Below, in pieces: positions 36,634-45,808 of a stretch of 64,000 nt of DNA. The stretch's first letter is position 1. Each line of letters opens with the position of its first letter. A program made the position numbers and the translations under genes. The stretch is from Bin5 sp965200615 (GTDB lineage Bacteria; Chloroflexota; Anaerolineae; Caldilineales; Caldilineaceae): NCBI GenBank assembly GCA_965200615.1, contig OZ241377.1:3286001-3350000 (forward strand), written 5' to 3'. The notes below the pieces were generated by a model, which was not told the DNA's origin, did no database searches, and saw nothing but the letters and a program-made list of their open reading frames with translations.

Positions 36634-38547
36634 TCAAATGTAATACCGCTCTTGCGTGCGCATCTCTTCCCACTCCTCACGCGCAGCGTTAACCGAGTCC
36701 AGCTCACTCACCTCCGCCACCGGCACGTCCCACCAACTGTAGCCCTGCACGCCCAGATAGCGATCATCAGGCACGTAAATCACCGTAGTTCTGTCGATCG
36801 ATTTGGCATCCTGCAACGCCTGTACAACGTCGCTCACACTCTCGCAGCGTATGACGTGACAGCCCAGGCTTTCGGCGTTCGTCGCCAGATCGACCGGCAG
36901 TGGATTGACATCGTAACCGGACTCGTCAGTCGGAAGCCCGTTGAAGGACTGGCCGTTGCGGTGGGCCGCTTCGACCTGATCGGGATAGATGTAGCGCGTT
37001 CCGAAGCCGTCCTGCCCCAATGAGCGGCTGAGTGACCCAATCGAGCGAAAGCCGGTATTGTCCATCAGAATGACGGTAAGTTTGTACCCCTCCTGTATCG
37101 AAGTGATCAGGTCGGTGTTCATCATCAGATAACTGCCATCGCCAACCATGACATAGACCTCGCGATCCGGCTCCGCCATTTTGATGCCCAGCCCGCCCGC
37201 GATCTCATAGCCCATGCACGAGTAACCGTACTCAAGATGGTACTGCTTGCTGTGCCGCGCCCGCCACAGTTTGTGCATATCGCCCGGCAGACTGCCGGCC
37301 GCGCCAACCATCACCGCGTCGGGGTCGCCATGGTCATTCACCGCCCCGATCAGCGCGCCCTGATAGGGCAGTCCGCTCTCTGCCTCGTGTGTGTCATAGT
37401 TGCGCTGCACCTCGGCTTCCCAATCGTCATGCAGCTTTTGCGCCTGCGCAACGTTCTCGTCGTCGTTGCGGAAGCCCGCCAGCAACTCGCTCAACTCCTC
37501 CAGCGTGACCCGCGCATCGCCCACCAGCGGCACCGCACAATGCTTGTATGCATCAAACTCGGCCACATTTATGTTCACGAACTGAACGTCCGGATGCTTG
37601 AACGCAGTCTTGCTGGAGGTGGTGAAGTCGCTGTAGCGCGTGCCGATGCCGATCACAACGTCGCCTTCGTCCGCCACCTGTTCCGCCGCGAATGTGCCCG
37701 TAGCGCCGGCGGCTCCCAACTGCAAGGGATGGTCGTAGGGCAGGCTGCCCTTGCCAGCCATCGTCTCTGCCACGGGGATGCCGAAGAGGTCGACGAACTC
37801 TCTCAGGGCTGCCGTCGCCTCGCTGTAGAGGACGCCGCCGCCGGCGATAATCAGCGGTTTCTTCGCCGCGTGTATCGCCGCCGCCGCCCGCTGCAGTGCA
37901 GCCAGGTCCGGCCGGTTGCGCGGCACGGACCAGACACGCTTCTCGAACAGCGCCGCCGGGTACTCATGCGCTTCGGTCTGCACGTCCTGCGGAATCGAAA
38001 GCGTTACTGCCCCTGTATCCGCCGGGCTCGTCAGCACTCGCATCGACTCGATCAGCGACGTGGTCAGCTGATCCGGCCGGTTGATCCGGTCCCAATACCT
38101 GCTGACCGGTTTGAAGCAGTCATTGACAGAGATGTCCTGACTATGCTCCGATTCCAGCTGCTGCAGCACCGGCGCGACATTGCGGCGAGCGAAAATATCG
38201 CCAGGCAGGATCAGGACAGGCAACCGGTTGATCGTCGCCGTCGCCGCTCCCGTTACCATGTTGCTCGCGCCGGGGCCGATCGAGCTTGTGCAGGCCAGAG
38301 TGCGCATCCTGTTGCTGTGCTTGGCGTATGCCGCCGCCGTATGCACCATCGCCTGCTCGTTTCGCGTCTGATAATAGCGAAAGTCCGGATACTGCTGCAG
38401 GGCCTGGCCGATACCGGCTACATTGCCGTGGCCGAATATCCCAAAACAGCCGCCAAAAAAGGGTTGTTCCACGCCGTCGCGTTCGCTGAACTGGTTCTTA
38501 AGGAAACGTACGATAGCCTGCGCCATGGTCAAGCGTTCTGTATTCAT
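36634..38547 (-). CDS. iolD: 3D-(3,5/4)-trihydroxycyclohexane-1,2-dione acylhydrolase
   Basis: 637-residue thiamine-diphosphate enzyme. It hydrolyses the diketo-inositol ring to 5-deoxy-glucuronate, the ring-opening step of inositol catabolism. The N-terminal PYR-type domain begins LTMAQAIVRFLKNQF. The segment GGCFGIFGHGNVAGIGQAL carries the family signature, and the ThDP-binding block is VMVGDGSYLMMNTDL. The ending (QGYSWWDVPVAEVSE) is also typical. The length agrees with IolD. It sits between a Gfo/Idh gene and the Uma2 gene on the same strand. Confidence 0.97.
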   Translation of the reverse strand: MNTERLTMAQAIVRFLKNQFSERDGVEQPFFGGCFGIFGHGNVAGIGQALQQYPDFRYYQTRNEQAMVHTAAAYAKHSNRMRTLACTSSIGPGASNMVTGAATATINRLPVLILPGDIFARRNVAPVLQQLESEHSQDISVNDCFKPVSRYWDRINRPDQLTTSLIESMRVLTSPADTGAVTLSIPQDVQTEAHEYPAALFEKRVWSVPRNRPDLAALQRAAAAIHAAKKPLIIAGGGVLYSEATAALREFVDLFGIPVAETMAGKGSLPYDHPLQLGAAGATGTFAAEQVADEGDVVIGIGTRYSDFTTSSKTAFKHPDVQFVNINVAEFDAYKHCAVPLVGDARVTLEELSELLAGFRNDDENVAQAQKLHDDWEAEVQRNYDTHEAESGLPYQGALIGAVNDHGDPDAVMVGAAGSLPGDMHKLWRARHSKQYHLEYGYSCMGYEIAGGLGIKMAEPDREVYVMVGDGSYLMMNTDLITSIQEGYKLTVILMDNTGFRSIGSLSRSLGQDGFGTRYIYPDQVEAAHRNGQSFNGLPTDESGYDVNPLPVDLATNAESLGCHVIRCESVSDVVQALQDAKSIDRTTVIYVPDDRYLGVQGYSWWDVPVAEVSELDSVNAAREEWEEMRTQERYYI

Positions 38548-38621
38548 TTCTGTCCTCTATTCTGCTGCAGTGTCCGGATTTTTAGAGTGTCTGCGCTCCG
38601 GTCCCGAGCCAGCGGACTTAC

Positions 38622-39632
38622 CTACTCGTACAGTTCGGGTTTCCCCGACAGATCGAGGGAGACAGGCTGTCCCCTCTCGCCCGACTCAATACAAGCATCG
38701 GCCGCGAGAATCGAAACATATCCATCCCAGGCGCTTGGCCCGGTGACCTCGCCGTCCAGGATCGACTGCACCCAAGCCTGGACCTCAATTATATAGGCCT
38801 CGCTGAATCGTTGCAGCCAGTCCTCCTCCACCCACTGGCCGCTGGCATTGCTGTGACGCACGACGGGGCTCTGCAGCGGGCTCGAACGGACTACACCCGT
38901 TTCCCCGGTGATACTGACTTCGATCTCATAACCGTATCCGGCATCGGCGTTGCACTCGAGCCCGCCCAAGGCGCCGCCGGCGAACTCCAGTTGAATCATG
39001 ACATAGCGCGCGCTGTCCGGTCTATCGGCCGAGAACGGAATGAAGGAGGTATGAACGCGTACGATCTCATCTCCCATCATCCAGCGTGCCGAATGAATGT
39101 CGTGGATAAGAGAGCCCGTTATAACGTCGCCGAGGGAGGGAACTTCATCGCTGGATGGGTTGATGTGGACGCTGCGAAAAACAAGCGGATTCCCCTGCGC
39201 CCCGCTATCGCTCACCCGCTTTACTGCCACATGTGCCGGGTCGAACTGGCGCATGAGTCCGACCTGTACGAGCCTCCTCCCACCCGCTACCTCATCGGTG
39301 ATGACTTCCCCGGCTTCGACACCCCCGGTCGCCAGCGGCTTTTCGCAAAGCACGGGCTTGCCTGCGGCAATGCAGGCCCTTGTCAGCTCGGCGTGGAAAC
39401 GGTTCGGCGCCGCGATTACGACTGCATCGACTTCCGGTGAAGAAATGAGCTGTTCGGCTTCGTTGTAGATTTTCGCGCCACCGCACCGCGCCGCAATCTC
39501 CTCGGCCCTCCTCAAGTCCACATCCATGATCGCGGTAACTTCAGCCGCAGCGACCATATAGGTCAGATTCGAAGCGTGCCGGCCTCCCATTCCCCCTGTC
39601 CCAATAACGCCGACGTTGACTGATCGGCTCAC
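38622..39632 (-). CDS. Gfo/Idh/MocA-family oxidoreductase (inositol dehydrogenase-like)
   Basis: 336 residues. NVGVIGTGGMGGRHASNL is the dinucleotide site and PVLCEKPLATG the EKP motif. The central block LGDVITGSLIHDIHSARWMMG corresponds to the D-x-x-x-H catalytic region of inositol dehydrogenases, with Ile replacing Asp-Met residues seen in IolG at 30987. It is placed directly before iolD in transcription order (SDR, this gene, iolD), so it likely acts on myo-, scyllo- or chiro-inositol or the derived inosose. Confidence 0.88.
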   Translation of the reverse strand: MSRSVNVGVIGTGGMGGRHASNLTYMVAAAEVTAIMDVDLRRAEEIAARCGGAKIYNEAEQLISSPEVDAVVIAAPNRFHAELTRACIAAGKPVLCEKPLATGGVEAGEVITDEVAGGRRLVQVGLMRQFDPAHVAVKRVSDSGAQGNPLVFRSVHINPSSDEVPSLGDVITGSLIHDIHSARWMMGDEIVRVHTSFIPFSADRPDSARYVMIQLEFAGGALGGLECNADAGYGYEIEVSITGETGVVRSSPLQSPVVRHSNASGQWVEEDWLQRFSEAYIIEVQAWVQSILDGEVTGPSAWDGYVSILAADACIESGERGQPVSLDLSGKPELYE

Positions 39633-39680
39633 TCGTTTCTCCTTTTTCGGCTTCTCAACGGCAAAGAACCTCCAGGAAAC

Positions 39681-40559
39681 CTACTCCCACGCGCTGTCTA
39701 TGGCGCCAACGTTCCAATAAGGATCGTCCAGAGGAGGCGGCTTGGACACAGGCCCCCCGCCGCGAACGGACTGGTCGAAGTCGATCAAACTGCCTGTCAT
39801 CATCCCCGACTCATCCGACGCCAGAAACGCGATCGCCCGCGCCACTTCATCCGTCTTGAGCAGGCGCCCGAAAGGTTGTTCAGCTTCTGCCTTCTCCAGC
39901 CAGTCTTCCCCATCGGAATGAAATGTACGCTGTATATAGTCCTCGGCCGGTGAATCCATCCAGCCCACCGCGATGGCATTTGCACGGATCTGGTAGCGCA
40001 TGACCGCGAAGGCGACATTCTTGGTCATCGCGTTGAGCGCGCTCTTGGAGGCCGTATAAGGAAGCAAAAACTGCTCGCTGCCGAAGGAAGCCACGCTTGA
40101 GATATTGACGATCGACCCGCCCTTTCCCTCCCGCCGCATCACCTTGCATGCGTCCTGCATGAGCAGCAGCGGCGCGCGCGTGTTGACGGCTATCATCCTG
40201 TCAAAAAGCTCAGGCGTCGTATCCCAGATATTTGCGCGAACAGTCAGGGCGCCGCAATTGACCAGCACGTCCAGCGCGTCAAACCGTCTGTCCGCTTCGG
40301 CTACGATGCCGCGACATGCGTCAACGTCGGCCAGATCGGCCTGAACGAAATGGGCCTGGCAGCCGCCGCCGCGCAGGTCGGCCGCCACCGCATTGCCGCG
40401 CTCGGCATTCCGGCCGCTGACGATGATCCCCGCCGCCCCCCGTTCTGCGAATAGGCGCACTGCCGCGTCACCAAGCCCTTGAGTGCTGCCCGTTACAACG
40501 GCGAACTTGCCCTCCAAGGAGCTGTGTGGGTTCGGCCGCACTTGCTCGTTTGTATCCAC
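39681..40559 (-). CDS. Short-chain dehydrogenase/reductase
   Basis: 292 residues. Cofactor loop VVTGSTQGLGDAAV (TGxxxGxG) near residue 23, then the fold motif VNCGAL, in which Cys-Gly replaces the usual Asn-Ala, the catalytic Ser in VNISSVASFG and the Y-x-x-x-K pair in PYTASKSAL. NADP or NAD preference is not obvious; SGRNAERGNAV with an Arg after strand 2 suits NADP. It follows the ABC transporter ATPase by 13 bp in the inositol operon and may interconvert inositol stereoisomers or a related keto sugar. Confidence 0.88.
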   Translation of the reverse strand: MDTNEQVRPNPHSSLEGKFAVVTGSTQGLGDAAVRLFAERGAAGIIVSGRNAERGNAVAADLRGGGCQAHFVQADLADVDACRGIVAEADRRFDALDVLVNCGALTVRANIWDTTPELFDRMIAVNTRAPLLLMQDACKVMRREGKGGSIVNISSVASFGSEQFLLPYTASKSALNAMTKNVAFAVMRYQIRANAIAVGWMDSPAEDYIQRTFHSDGEDWLEKAEAEQPFGRLLKTDEVARAIAFLASDESGMMTGSLIDFDQSVRGGGPVSKPPPLDDPYWNVGAIDSAWE

Positions 40560-40572
40560 AATTATCCCTACC

Positions 40573-41343
40573 CTATTTTTCTCTTGCGCCGGTTATGAGG
40601 TCGGCAATGTCCTGCTGCGACAGGTCTCCTTTCTGGTACGTCCCGACCTTTCCCCCCTGGCGAATGATCGTATAGCTGTCAGACACCTGGTAGATGTGAT
40701 TGACGTTGTGCGTGATGAAAATAACGGGCAGTCCCTTTTCTTTAGCACTCTCAATATAGGTCAGCACCTTCTGTGTCTCAGCCACGGAGAGCGCCGACGT
40801 AGGCTCGTCAAGGATTAGCAGCTTTGCGCCAAAATGGATTGCCCGCCCAATGGCGATGGACTGGCGTTCCCCTCCTGACAGGGTCCCCACTTTGTCCTCG
40901 GCGGAACGAATTTCAATCCCAATGTCGTGAAGAGATTGCCGGCACTGCTCGCTCATCTCCTTCTTACGCAACCAGCGAACGGGACCCATCTGCTTGTGCA
41001 GCTCGCGGCCCAGAAAGAAGTTCCGCCAAATGCTCATGAGTGGAACCAGCGCCAGGTCCTGATAAACGGTCTCGATTCCAAGGGCACGGGCGTCTGCCGG
41101 CGAGTTGATCACGACCTGTTGACCGTCAAAGACAATTTCGCCTCGGGTGGGTGTATGGACGCCTGTAAGGACCTTTATCAAGGTTGACTTACCTGCTCCA
41201 TTGTCGCCCATCAGCGCCCGCACTTCCCCCTTGCGAACTGTGAAATCGACCCCGCGCAGCGCCACGACCGAACCAAAGCGCCTCTCGATCTGTCTCATCT
41301 CTACCACAACAGGTTGACCGTTACCTTCTGCCACTGCGGACAC
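40573..41343 (-). CDS. Sugar ABC transporter ATP-binding protein (CUT2, single ABC domain)
   Basis: 256 residues with one ATPase domain: Walker A GDNGAGKST at 46-54, signature LSGGERQ at 155-161, Walker B LLILDEPTSAL at 175-185, and the switch His in FITHN. CUT2 transporters such as ribose or Caulobacter inositol systems usually have a double-length ATPase; this single-domain form resembles the fructose FrcA type and would work as a homodimer. It serves the two permeases and the binding protein encoded just upstream in the operon. Probable substrate myo-inositol or another cyclitol, by context. Confidence 0.93.
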   Translation of the reverse strand: MSAVAEGNGQPVVVEMRQIERRFGSVVALRGVDFTVRKGEVRALMGDNGAGKSTLIKVLTGVHTPTRGEIVFDGQQVVINSPADARALGIETVYQDLALVPLMSIWRNFFLGRELHKQMGPVRWLRKKEMSEQCRQSLHDIGIEIRSAEDKVGTLSGGERQSIAIGRAIHFGAKLLILDEPTSALSVAETQKVLTYIESAKEKGLPVIFITHNVNHIYQVSDSYTIIRQGGKVGTYQKGDLSQQDIADLITGAREK

Positions 41344-41449
41344 TCCTCTGAATCGCTAACGGACGCCGCCGTTGATCTGGCGCAAGATACCGTCTGGGTT
41401 CCGTGCGCCCGCTGCCTTATTGTTTGCGCACTGCCCGCAGGCGCCTTGC

Positions 41450-42523
41450 CTAAGCAGACGCGCGCGAGCGAAGGTAGTTGTTCAGTGTGACCGAAGCAAT
41501 GATCGTCGCTCCGATTACCGCCGGGAAGTTGTCCGCCGGTATGAATGGAATGTCTAATAGTATGACGGCTGAGCGGAGAAGGCTAATCATCAGGATGCCT
41601 ACAACTGCTCCCCAAACGCTTCCATATCCACCGCTGAGCAGTGCGCCGCCTACCACGGAGGCCGCAATCGCAGTAAGCTCCACCCCCGCCTGTTCGGCAA
41701 CGCGCACCGAGCGAAACTGGCTGAAGGAGATTACCCCGGCGGCGCCGGCCATAAATCCGCTGAATACAAAGCAGAGCACCTTGGTTCGCGACGTCCGGAT
41801 ACCTTGAGCCGTTGCAGCCCCGACATTCCCGCCTACGGCAAAGACATGATTGCCAAACCGTGTATGGACAAGCAAATACTGGCCCAAAAAAGCCGCCACT
41901 AAGAGCCACACGGTTGCGGTGCGGAAGTTGGCCCCATCAAGAAGGGGCAGATTGTTCAGAAGCTCAAATCGGCCATTGAACATGTTGAAGATTGGCGGCT
42001 TCTCCAGAGTTTGCAGCAGAACCCCGCCTGACGTCAGCCAAACGAGTCCCCGGTACATCTGACGCGTCCCCAGTGTAACAATAAACGAAGGAATCCGTGT
42101 CCAGATCAGGATCAGGCCATTGACGAGTCCCATCAGTGCCGGAACGGCCAGTGCCAGAATCAGGGCCAGTGCCAAATTGCCTGATCCTTCCGCAACAGGC
42201 AGTCCGGCAGCACCAAGGCCGCGCGTGATCTGGGAATCAGCGCCAACCGCTACGGCCCCAAACAGATAACCGCTCATCGCAATCATGGCGCCGATCGAAA
42301 GATCAAACTCACCCGCAACCATCAGAAAAGTGATACCAATGGTCACGAAACCGGAGATCGAGACCGCAGTAACGATGCCGGAGACCGTGCGCCATGACCC
42401 AAAATTGGGCACAAAGAGCAGACACAACAGCAGAACAACCACAAATGTCGCCAGCGGCCCCGCAACCGGCGACCGGCCGAAGCGATGTGATAGTGAGTCG
42501 ATTAAGCCCTTTGCCCAATGCAT
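41450..42523 (-). CDS. ABC transporter permease (CUT2/RbsC-like)
   Basis: 357-residue integral membrane protein with 8-10 helices. It has the BPD_transp_2 fold marks: FLMVAGEFDLSIGAMIAMSGYL, GLINGLI-type sequence (LMGLVNGLILIWTRIPSFIVTLGT) and GGALLSGGYGSVWGAVVGILMI. It is paired with a second, different permease gene at 44631, suggesting a heterodimeric channel. It lies downstream of the binding-protein gene across a 132-bp gap that holds a long hairpin. Confidence 0.93.
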   Translation of the reverse strand: MHWAKGLIDSLSHRFGRSPVAGPLATFVVVLLLCLLFVPNFGSWRTVSGIVTAVSISGFVTIGITFLMVAGEFDLSIGAMIAMSGYLFGAVAVGADSQITRGLGAAGLPVAEGSGNLALALILALAVPALMGLVNGLILIWTRIPSFIVTLGTRQMYRGLVWLTSGGVLLQTLEKPPIFNMFNGRFELLNNLPLLDGANFRTATVWLLVAAFLGQYLLVHTRFGNHVFAVGGNVGAATAQGIRTSRTKVLCFVFSGFMAGAAGVISFSQFRSVRVAEQAGVELTAIAASVVGGALLSGGYGSVWGAVVGILMISLLRSAVILLDIPFIPADNFPAVIGATIIASVTLNNYLRSRASA

Positions 42524-42575
42524 GTCAATTGCTTTTCACTGCAAGAACGCAGCGATGAGGCACTATCATCAGGAA

Positions 42576-42620
42576 CCAGGTACACCCGCGAAACGCTTAA
42601 GCTCGACCGGGTGTACCTGG
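42576..42620 (-). promoter_or_regulatory. Intercistronic stem-loop after the binding-protein gene
   Basis: CCAGGTACACCCG (42576-42588) and its exact complement (42608-42620) form a 13-bp stem with a 19-nt loop. It lies 36 bp after the binding-protein stop and has no T-run. Stem-loops in this position often protect the upstream mRNA and partly block read-through, giving more binding protein than permease. Confidence 0.6.
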
Positions 42621-42655
42621 TCTAGATCCTACCTTGAAGAGTTCAATCGAACTCT

Positions 42656-44557
42656 CTAGCGGTACTCACCCGCCAGCTCCTGGACGACAGAAAGATTTCC
42701 CTGATCTACGAAGCCTGGGCCTGTCGGAGTCACCGGAAGTGCCGGAACGATGCCATGGCGAACCAATAGATTCAGCGCTTGAATCCCGCCAAAACCCTGG
42801 AGGAACGGCTGCTGGTCAATGCCGAACATCGTTAAGCCGGACTCGATGTTGGCATTGATCTCCTGACTTAAGTCGAAGGTACCATGCGTGAAGTCGTCGG
42901 CCATCAGTCCCTCGTTTTCAACGAAGACGTAGAACGGATTGGCTCCGTTGGGGCCGAGCGTCAGGAAGATATCGGTGTCCGGATTGGCGGTGAAATAGTC
43001 GCCGATGATGGTGGCGGCCTCAGCCGGATCATCGCCGATGGCAAGAACCTCAGCCGGGATGCCGCTTTCACCCAGCGCTTCAATAAAGCCCGCGCAGCGC
43101 TTGTCCAGACCGGTATGTCCCACCTGCTGGTTGATGCAAACGCCCTGCGTACCTCCGCCCGCCGCCAGGCGCAGTCCGCCCAGATAGCCGCCCTGGTACT
43201 CATCCTGGCCCAGGTAGGTGTAGTAAGGAATGTTGTCCGCAATAGGGCCCGAGCCCGCGTTGTAGGCGATCACCGGAATGCCGGCATCAATGGCCTTCAT
43301 GATCGGTTCCTTGAACAGGATCGGATCGGTCACGGTCAGCATGATGCCGTCTGGGTTGGCAGCCACTGCCTGCTCGATCAACGAAGCCGTCTTGTCCAGG
43401 TCAAACTCGTCCGGCGCCAGAATCGTCACATCCACGCCCATCATCTCCGAGGCCGTGTTGATGCCGTTCTGAACGACACACCAGAATGAGTCCCAGGCGC
43501 ACTCAGCGTGCTGGACCGCGATGACGCTGACAGGGGCATCCGGGTCGGGCTCCGATGCCAGGCTGGCCGCATCCACAAATCCGGGCCCGGTAGCCGAGAC
43601 CGGAAGCGCCGGCAGAATACCGTAGCGGGCGATCATGCTCAACGTCGACACGCCGCCATAACCCTGAAGGAACGGCTGCTGGTCGATACCGAACATCGTC
43701 ATGCGGGATACGATATTCGCCTTTATCTCCTCGCTCAGGTCAAACGTGCCGTGCGTGATGTCGTCGGCTGTCAGCCCCTCATTCTCTGCAAAGACGTAGA
43801 ACGGGTTGGCTCCGTTGGGGCCAAGAGTGAGGAAGACATCCGTATCCGGGTTGGCCGTGTAGTAATCGCCGATGATGGTGGCAGCCTCTGCCGGGTCATC
43901 GCCGATTGCCAGGACCTCAGCCGGAATGCCGCTCTCGGCCAGGGCGTCGCTGAAACCTGCGCAGCGCTTGTCCAGACCGGCGTGTCCCACTTGCTGGTTG
44001 ATGCAAACGCCCTGCGTACCGCCGCCTGCTGCCAGGCGAAGACCGCCCAGATAGCCGCCCTGGTACTCATCCTGGCCCAAGTATGTGTAGTACGGGATAT
44101 TGTCCGCGATCGGCCCCGAACCTGCGTTGTAGGCAATCACAGGAATGCCGGCGTCAATGGCCTTCATGATCGGCTCTCTGAACAGGATCGGGTCGGTTAC
44201 CGTCAGCATGATCCCGTCAGGATTGGCAGCGACCGCCTGTTCGATCAGCGAAGCCGTCTTGTCCAGGTCGAACTCGTCCGGCGCCAGAATCGTCACATCC
44301 ACGCCCAGATCGTCCGCGGCACTGTTTATGCCGTTCTGTACAGTGCACCAGAAGGAGTCCCAGGCACACTCAGCGTGTTGGACTGCGATGAAGCTCAGTC
44401 CTCCATCGGTGTCTCCCGCTTCGGACGCGGCGGCGCCTTCGCTCTCCTCCGACTGCGCCATGTCCTGCTGGCCGCTGTCCCCTCCCGGCGCACAGGCCGC
44501 CAAAGCCAGTATAGCGACCAATATCAGTGTAGTGATAAGATACATCCTTCTTTGCAT
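42656..44557 (-). CDS. Sugar-binding lipoprotein with two tandem ligand-binding domains
   Basis: 633 residues. A lipoprotein signal peptide ends at the lipobox LALAAC (Cys21), followed by a low-complexity linker to about 53. Then come two periplasmic-binding-protein type I domains (Peripla_BP_4, the CAWDSFWC subfamily associated with inositol loci): residues about 54-333 and 343-622. They are about 90% identical over their length, for example both contain CAWDSFWC, VTDPILF, NPDTD and GIDQQPFLQG. Each carries the paired cysteines CAWDSFWC and KRC expected for disulfides. DNA repeat period is 867 bp. AGGAGAG before the ATG. It would capture a cyclitol outside the membrane for the adjacent permeases. 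Tandem binding domains without a permease fusion are unusual. Confidence 0.95.
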   Translation of the reverse strand: MQRRMYLITTLILVAILALAACAPGGDSGQQDMAQSEESEGAAASEAGDTDGGLSFIAVQHAECAWDSFWCTVQNGINSAADDLGVDVTILAPDEFDLDKTASLIEQAVAANPDGIMLTVTDPILFREPIMKAIDAGIPVIAYNAGSGPIADNIPYYTYLGQDEYQGGYLGGLRLAAGGGTQGVCINQQVGHAGLDKRCAGFSDALAESGIPAEVLAIGDDPAEAATIIGDYYTANPDTDVFLTLGPNGANPFYVFAENEGLTADDITHGTFDLSEEIKANIVSRMTMFGIDQQPFLQGYGGVSTLSMIARYGILPALPVSATGPGFVDAASLASEPDPDAPVSVIAVQHAECAWDSFWCVVQNGINTASEMMGVDVTILAPDEFDLDKTASLIEQAVAANPDGIMLTVTDPILFKEPIMKAIDAGIPVIAYNAGSGPIADNIPYYTYLGQDEYQGGYLGGLRLAAGGGTQGVCINQQVGHTGLDKRCAGFIEALGESGIPAEVLAIGDDPAEAATIIGDYFTANPDTDIFLTLGPNGANPFYVFVENEGLMADDFTHGTFDLSQEINANIESGLTMFGIDQQPFLQGFGGIQALNLLVRHGIVPALPVTPTGPGFVDQGNLSVVQELAGEYR

Positions 44558-44630
44558 GTTTTCTCTCCTGCAAGCTGGTAATAAGGTGAAAAGATATGAC
44601 CTTCAACCTGATAACGGCTGACGGCAGAGT

Positions 44631-45635
44631 CTACTGACGACTCAGATATGTGTTGCTAATCACCGCCAAGATCAGGATCAGTCCGATAGTTGCCTGAAAC
44701 AGCTGAACATCGACGCCCAGAAGAATCAGGCCCTGCTCAACCATCTGGAGCAACAGCATGCCCACAGCTGCGCCCACAATCGTGCCGTATCCTCCGCTGA
44801 GCCAGATGCCCCCAATGACACATGCTGCCACCGCGGTCAGCTCCCAACCTTCGCCCCGCAAAGGATCCACGGCCGGCCGCGAAGCAAACTGTACGATTCC
44901 CGCAAATCCGGCAAGTAGACCGGTAACTATGTAGTTCACCGCGATGACGTTCTTCGTCTTTACGCCCTGTGCGATGGCAGCGGCTCGGTTACCACCCGTC
45001 GCGTAAACCCAACTGCCAAAACGCGTATTCCTCATGACCACGGCCGCCAGGACTGCGAACAGGAGGAACCAGACTATCGCCATTCGCGCGCTTCCTGCCG
45101 GTTCGGCTAAACGGTTAATGAACGTGAACTCACCGTTCAGCCCCGTAAACAGGGCAGGCAGTTCACCGGTAAAGCGGGCAAAGTCCGCGCCCCCTATCGC
45201 CCGTGCGATGCCTCGAAAAGCCAGCATCGTCCCTAGTGTTGCGATAAACGAGGGAATGCCGGTGCGGATCACGATCAGGCCGTTTACCCCGCCAAGCGCG
45301 GCGCTGACCGCAAGGGCAAGCACAAGAGCCGCCAGCGGCGCCATCCCCCCCTCCAGGCTGAGCGCGAAGACGAAGGTCGCCACGGCCAGAATTGACCCAA
45401 CGGACAGGTCAAACTCGCCCGAAATCATGAGCATTGCCACGCCTACGACAAAGATGCCCTTGATACTGGCAATTGTGAGTATGTTCGTCAGAGAAACGAG
45501 CGAAAGGAAGTTCTCAGCGCGAATAGAGAAGAAGAGAAAAACGAGCAGAAAGCTGATCAGAACGACCAACTCTGACGCATCCGCAAGACGGTGACGAATC
45601 CTGACAATCGTGTCCGCAACACTCAGTTGGGCCAA
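44631..45635 (-). CDS. ABC transporter permease (CUT2/RbsC-like)
   Basis: 334-residue membrane protein of the BPD_transp_2 family: VVGVAMLMISGEFDLSVGSILA, ALGGVNGLIVIRTGIPSFIATLGT and GGIWLSGGYGTIVGAAVGMLLL match the same landmarks as the permease at 41450 but the two are clearly different. It precedes the binding-protein gene by 73 bp. Together the two permeases, the ATPase and the duplicated lipoprotein form one uptake system. Confidence 0.93.
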   Translation of the reverse strand: MAQLSVADTIVRIRHRLADASELVVLISFLLVFLFFSIRAENFLSLVSLTNILTIASIKGIFVVGVAMLMISGEFDLSVGSILAVATFVFALSLEGGMAPLAALVLALAVSAALGGVNGLIVIRTGIPSFIATLGTMLAFRGIARAIGGADFARFTGELPALFTGLNGEFTFINRLAEPAGSARMAIVWFLLFAVLAAVVMRNTRFGSWVYATGGNRAAAIAQGVKTKNVIAVNYIVTGLLAGFAGIVQFASRPAVDPLRGEGWELTAVAACVIGGIWLSGGYGTIVGAAVGMLLLQMVEQGLILLGVDVQLFQATIGLILILAVISNTYLSRQ

Positions 45636-45694
45636 AGGCGCCTTCCGAAGTAATGTAAGTTCAATATGAAACTACGACTATTCGTGCCGACAAC

Positions 45695-45730
45695 AGATCA
45701 GAAGCACAGAAGAGATCAGAAGCACAGAAG
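45695..45730. repeat. 18-bp tandem repeat, two copies
   Basis: AGATCAGAAGCACAGAAG occurs at 45695-45712 and again at 45713-45730 with no mismatch, in the 173-bp gap between iolE and the permease gene. It is outside any gene. It could be replication slippage or a paired protein-binding site. Confidence 0.7.
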
Positions 45731-45808
45731 CACGGCCTTCGCTTACGAAATACGCAAATTCCGGGTTTCAATTGGGATCTACATTAGTTCACTAGCGGGC
45801 CTGTCCTC

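Noticed and set aside
37237..38796. Open frame of 519 codons on the plus strand opposite iolD
   Set aside because: It is an antisense frame created by GC-rich codon usage; the iolD product matches a known enzyme along its whole length and the opposite frame has no motif or ribosome-binding site.
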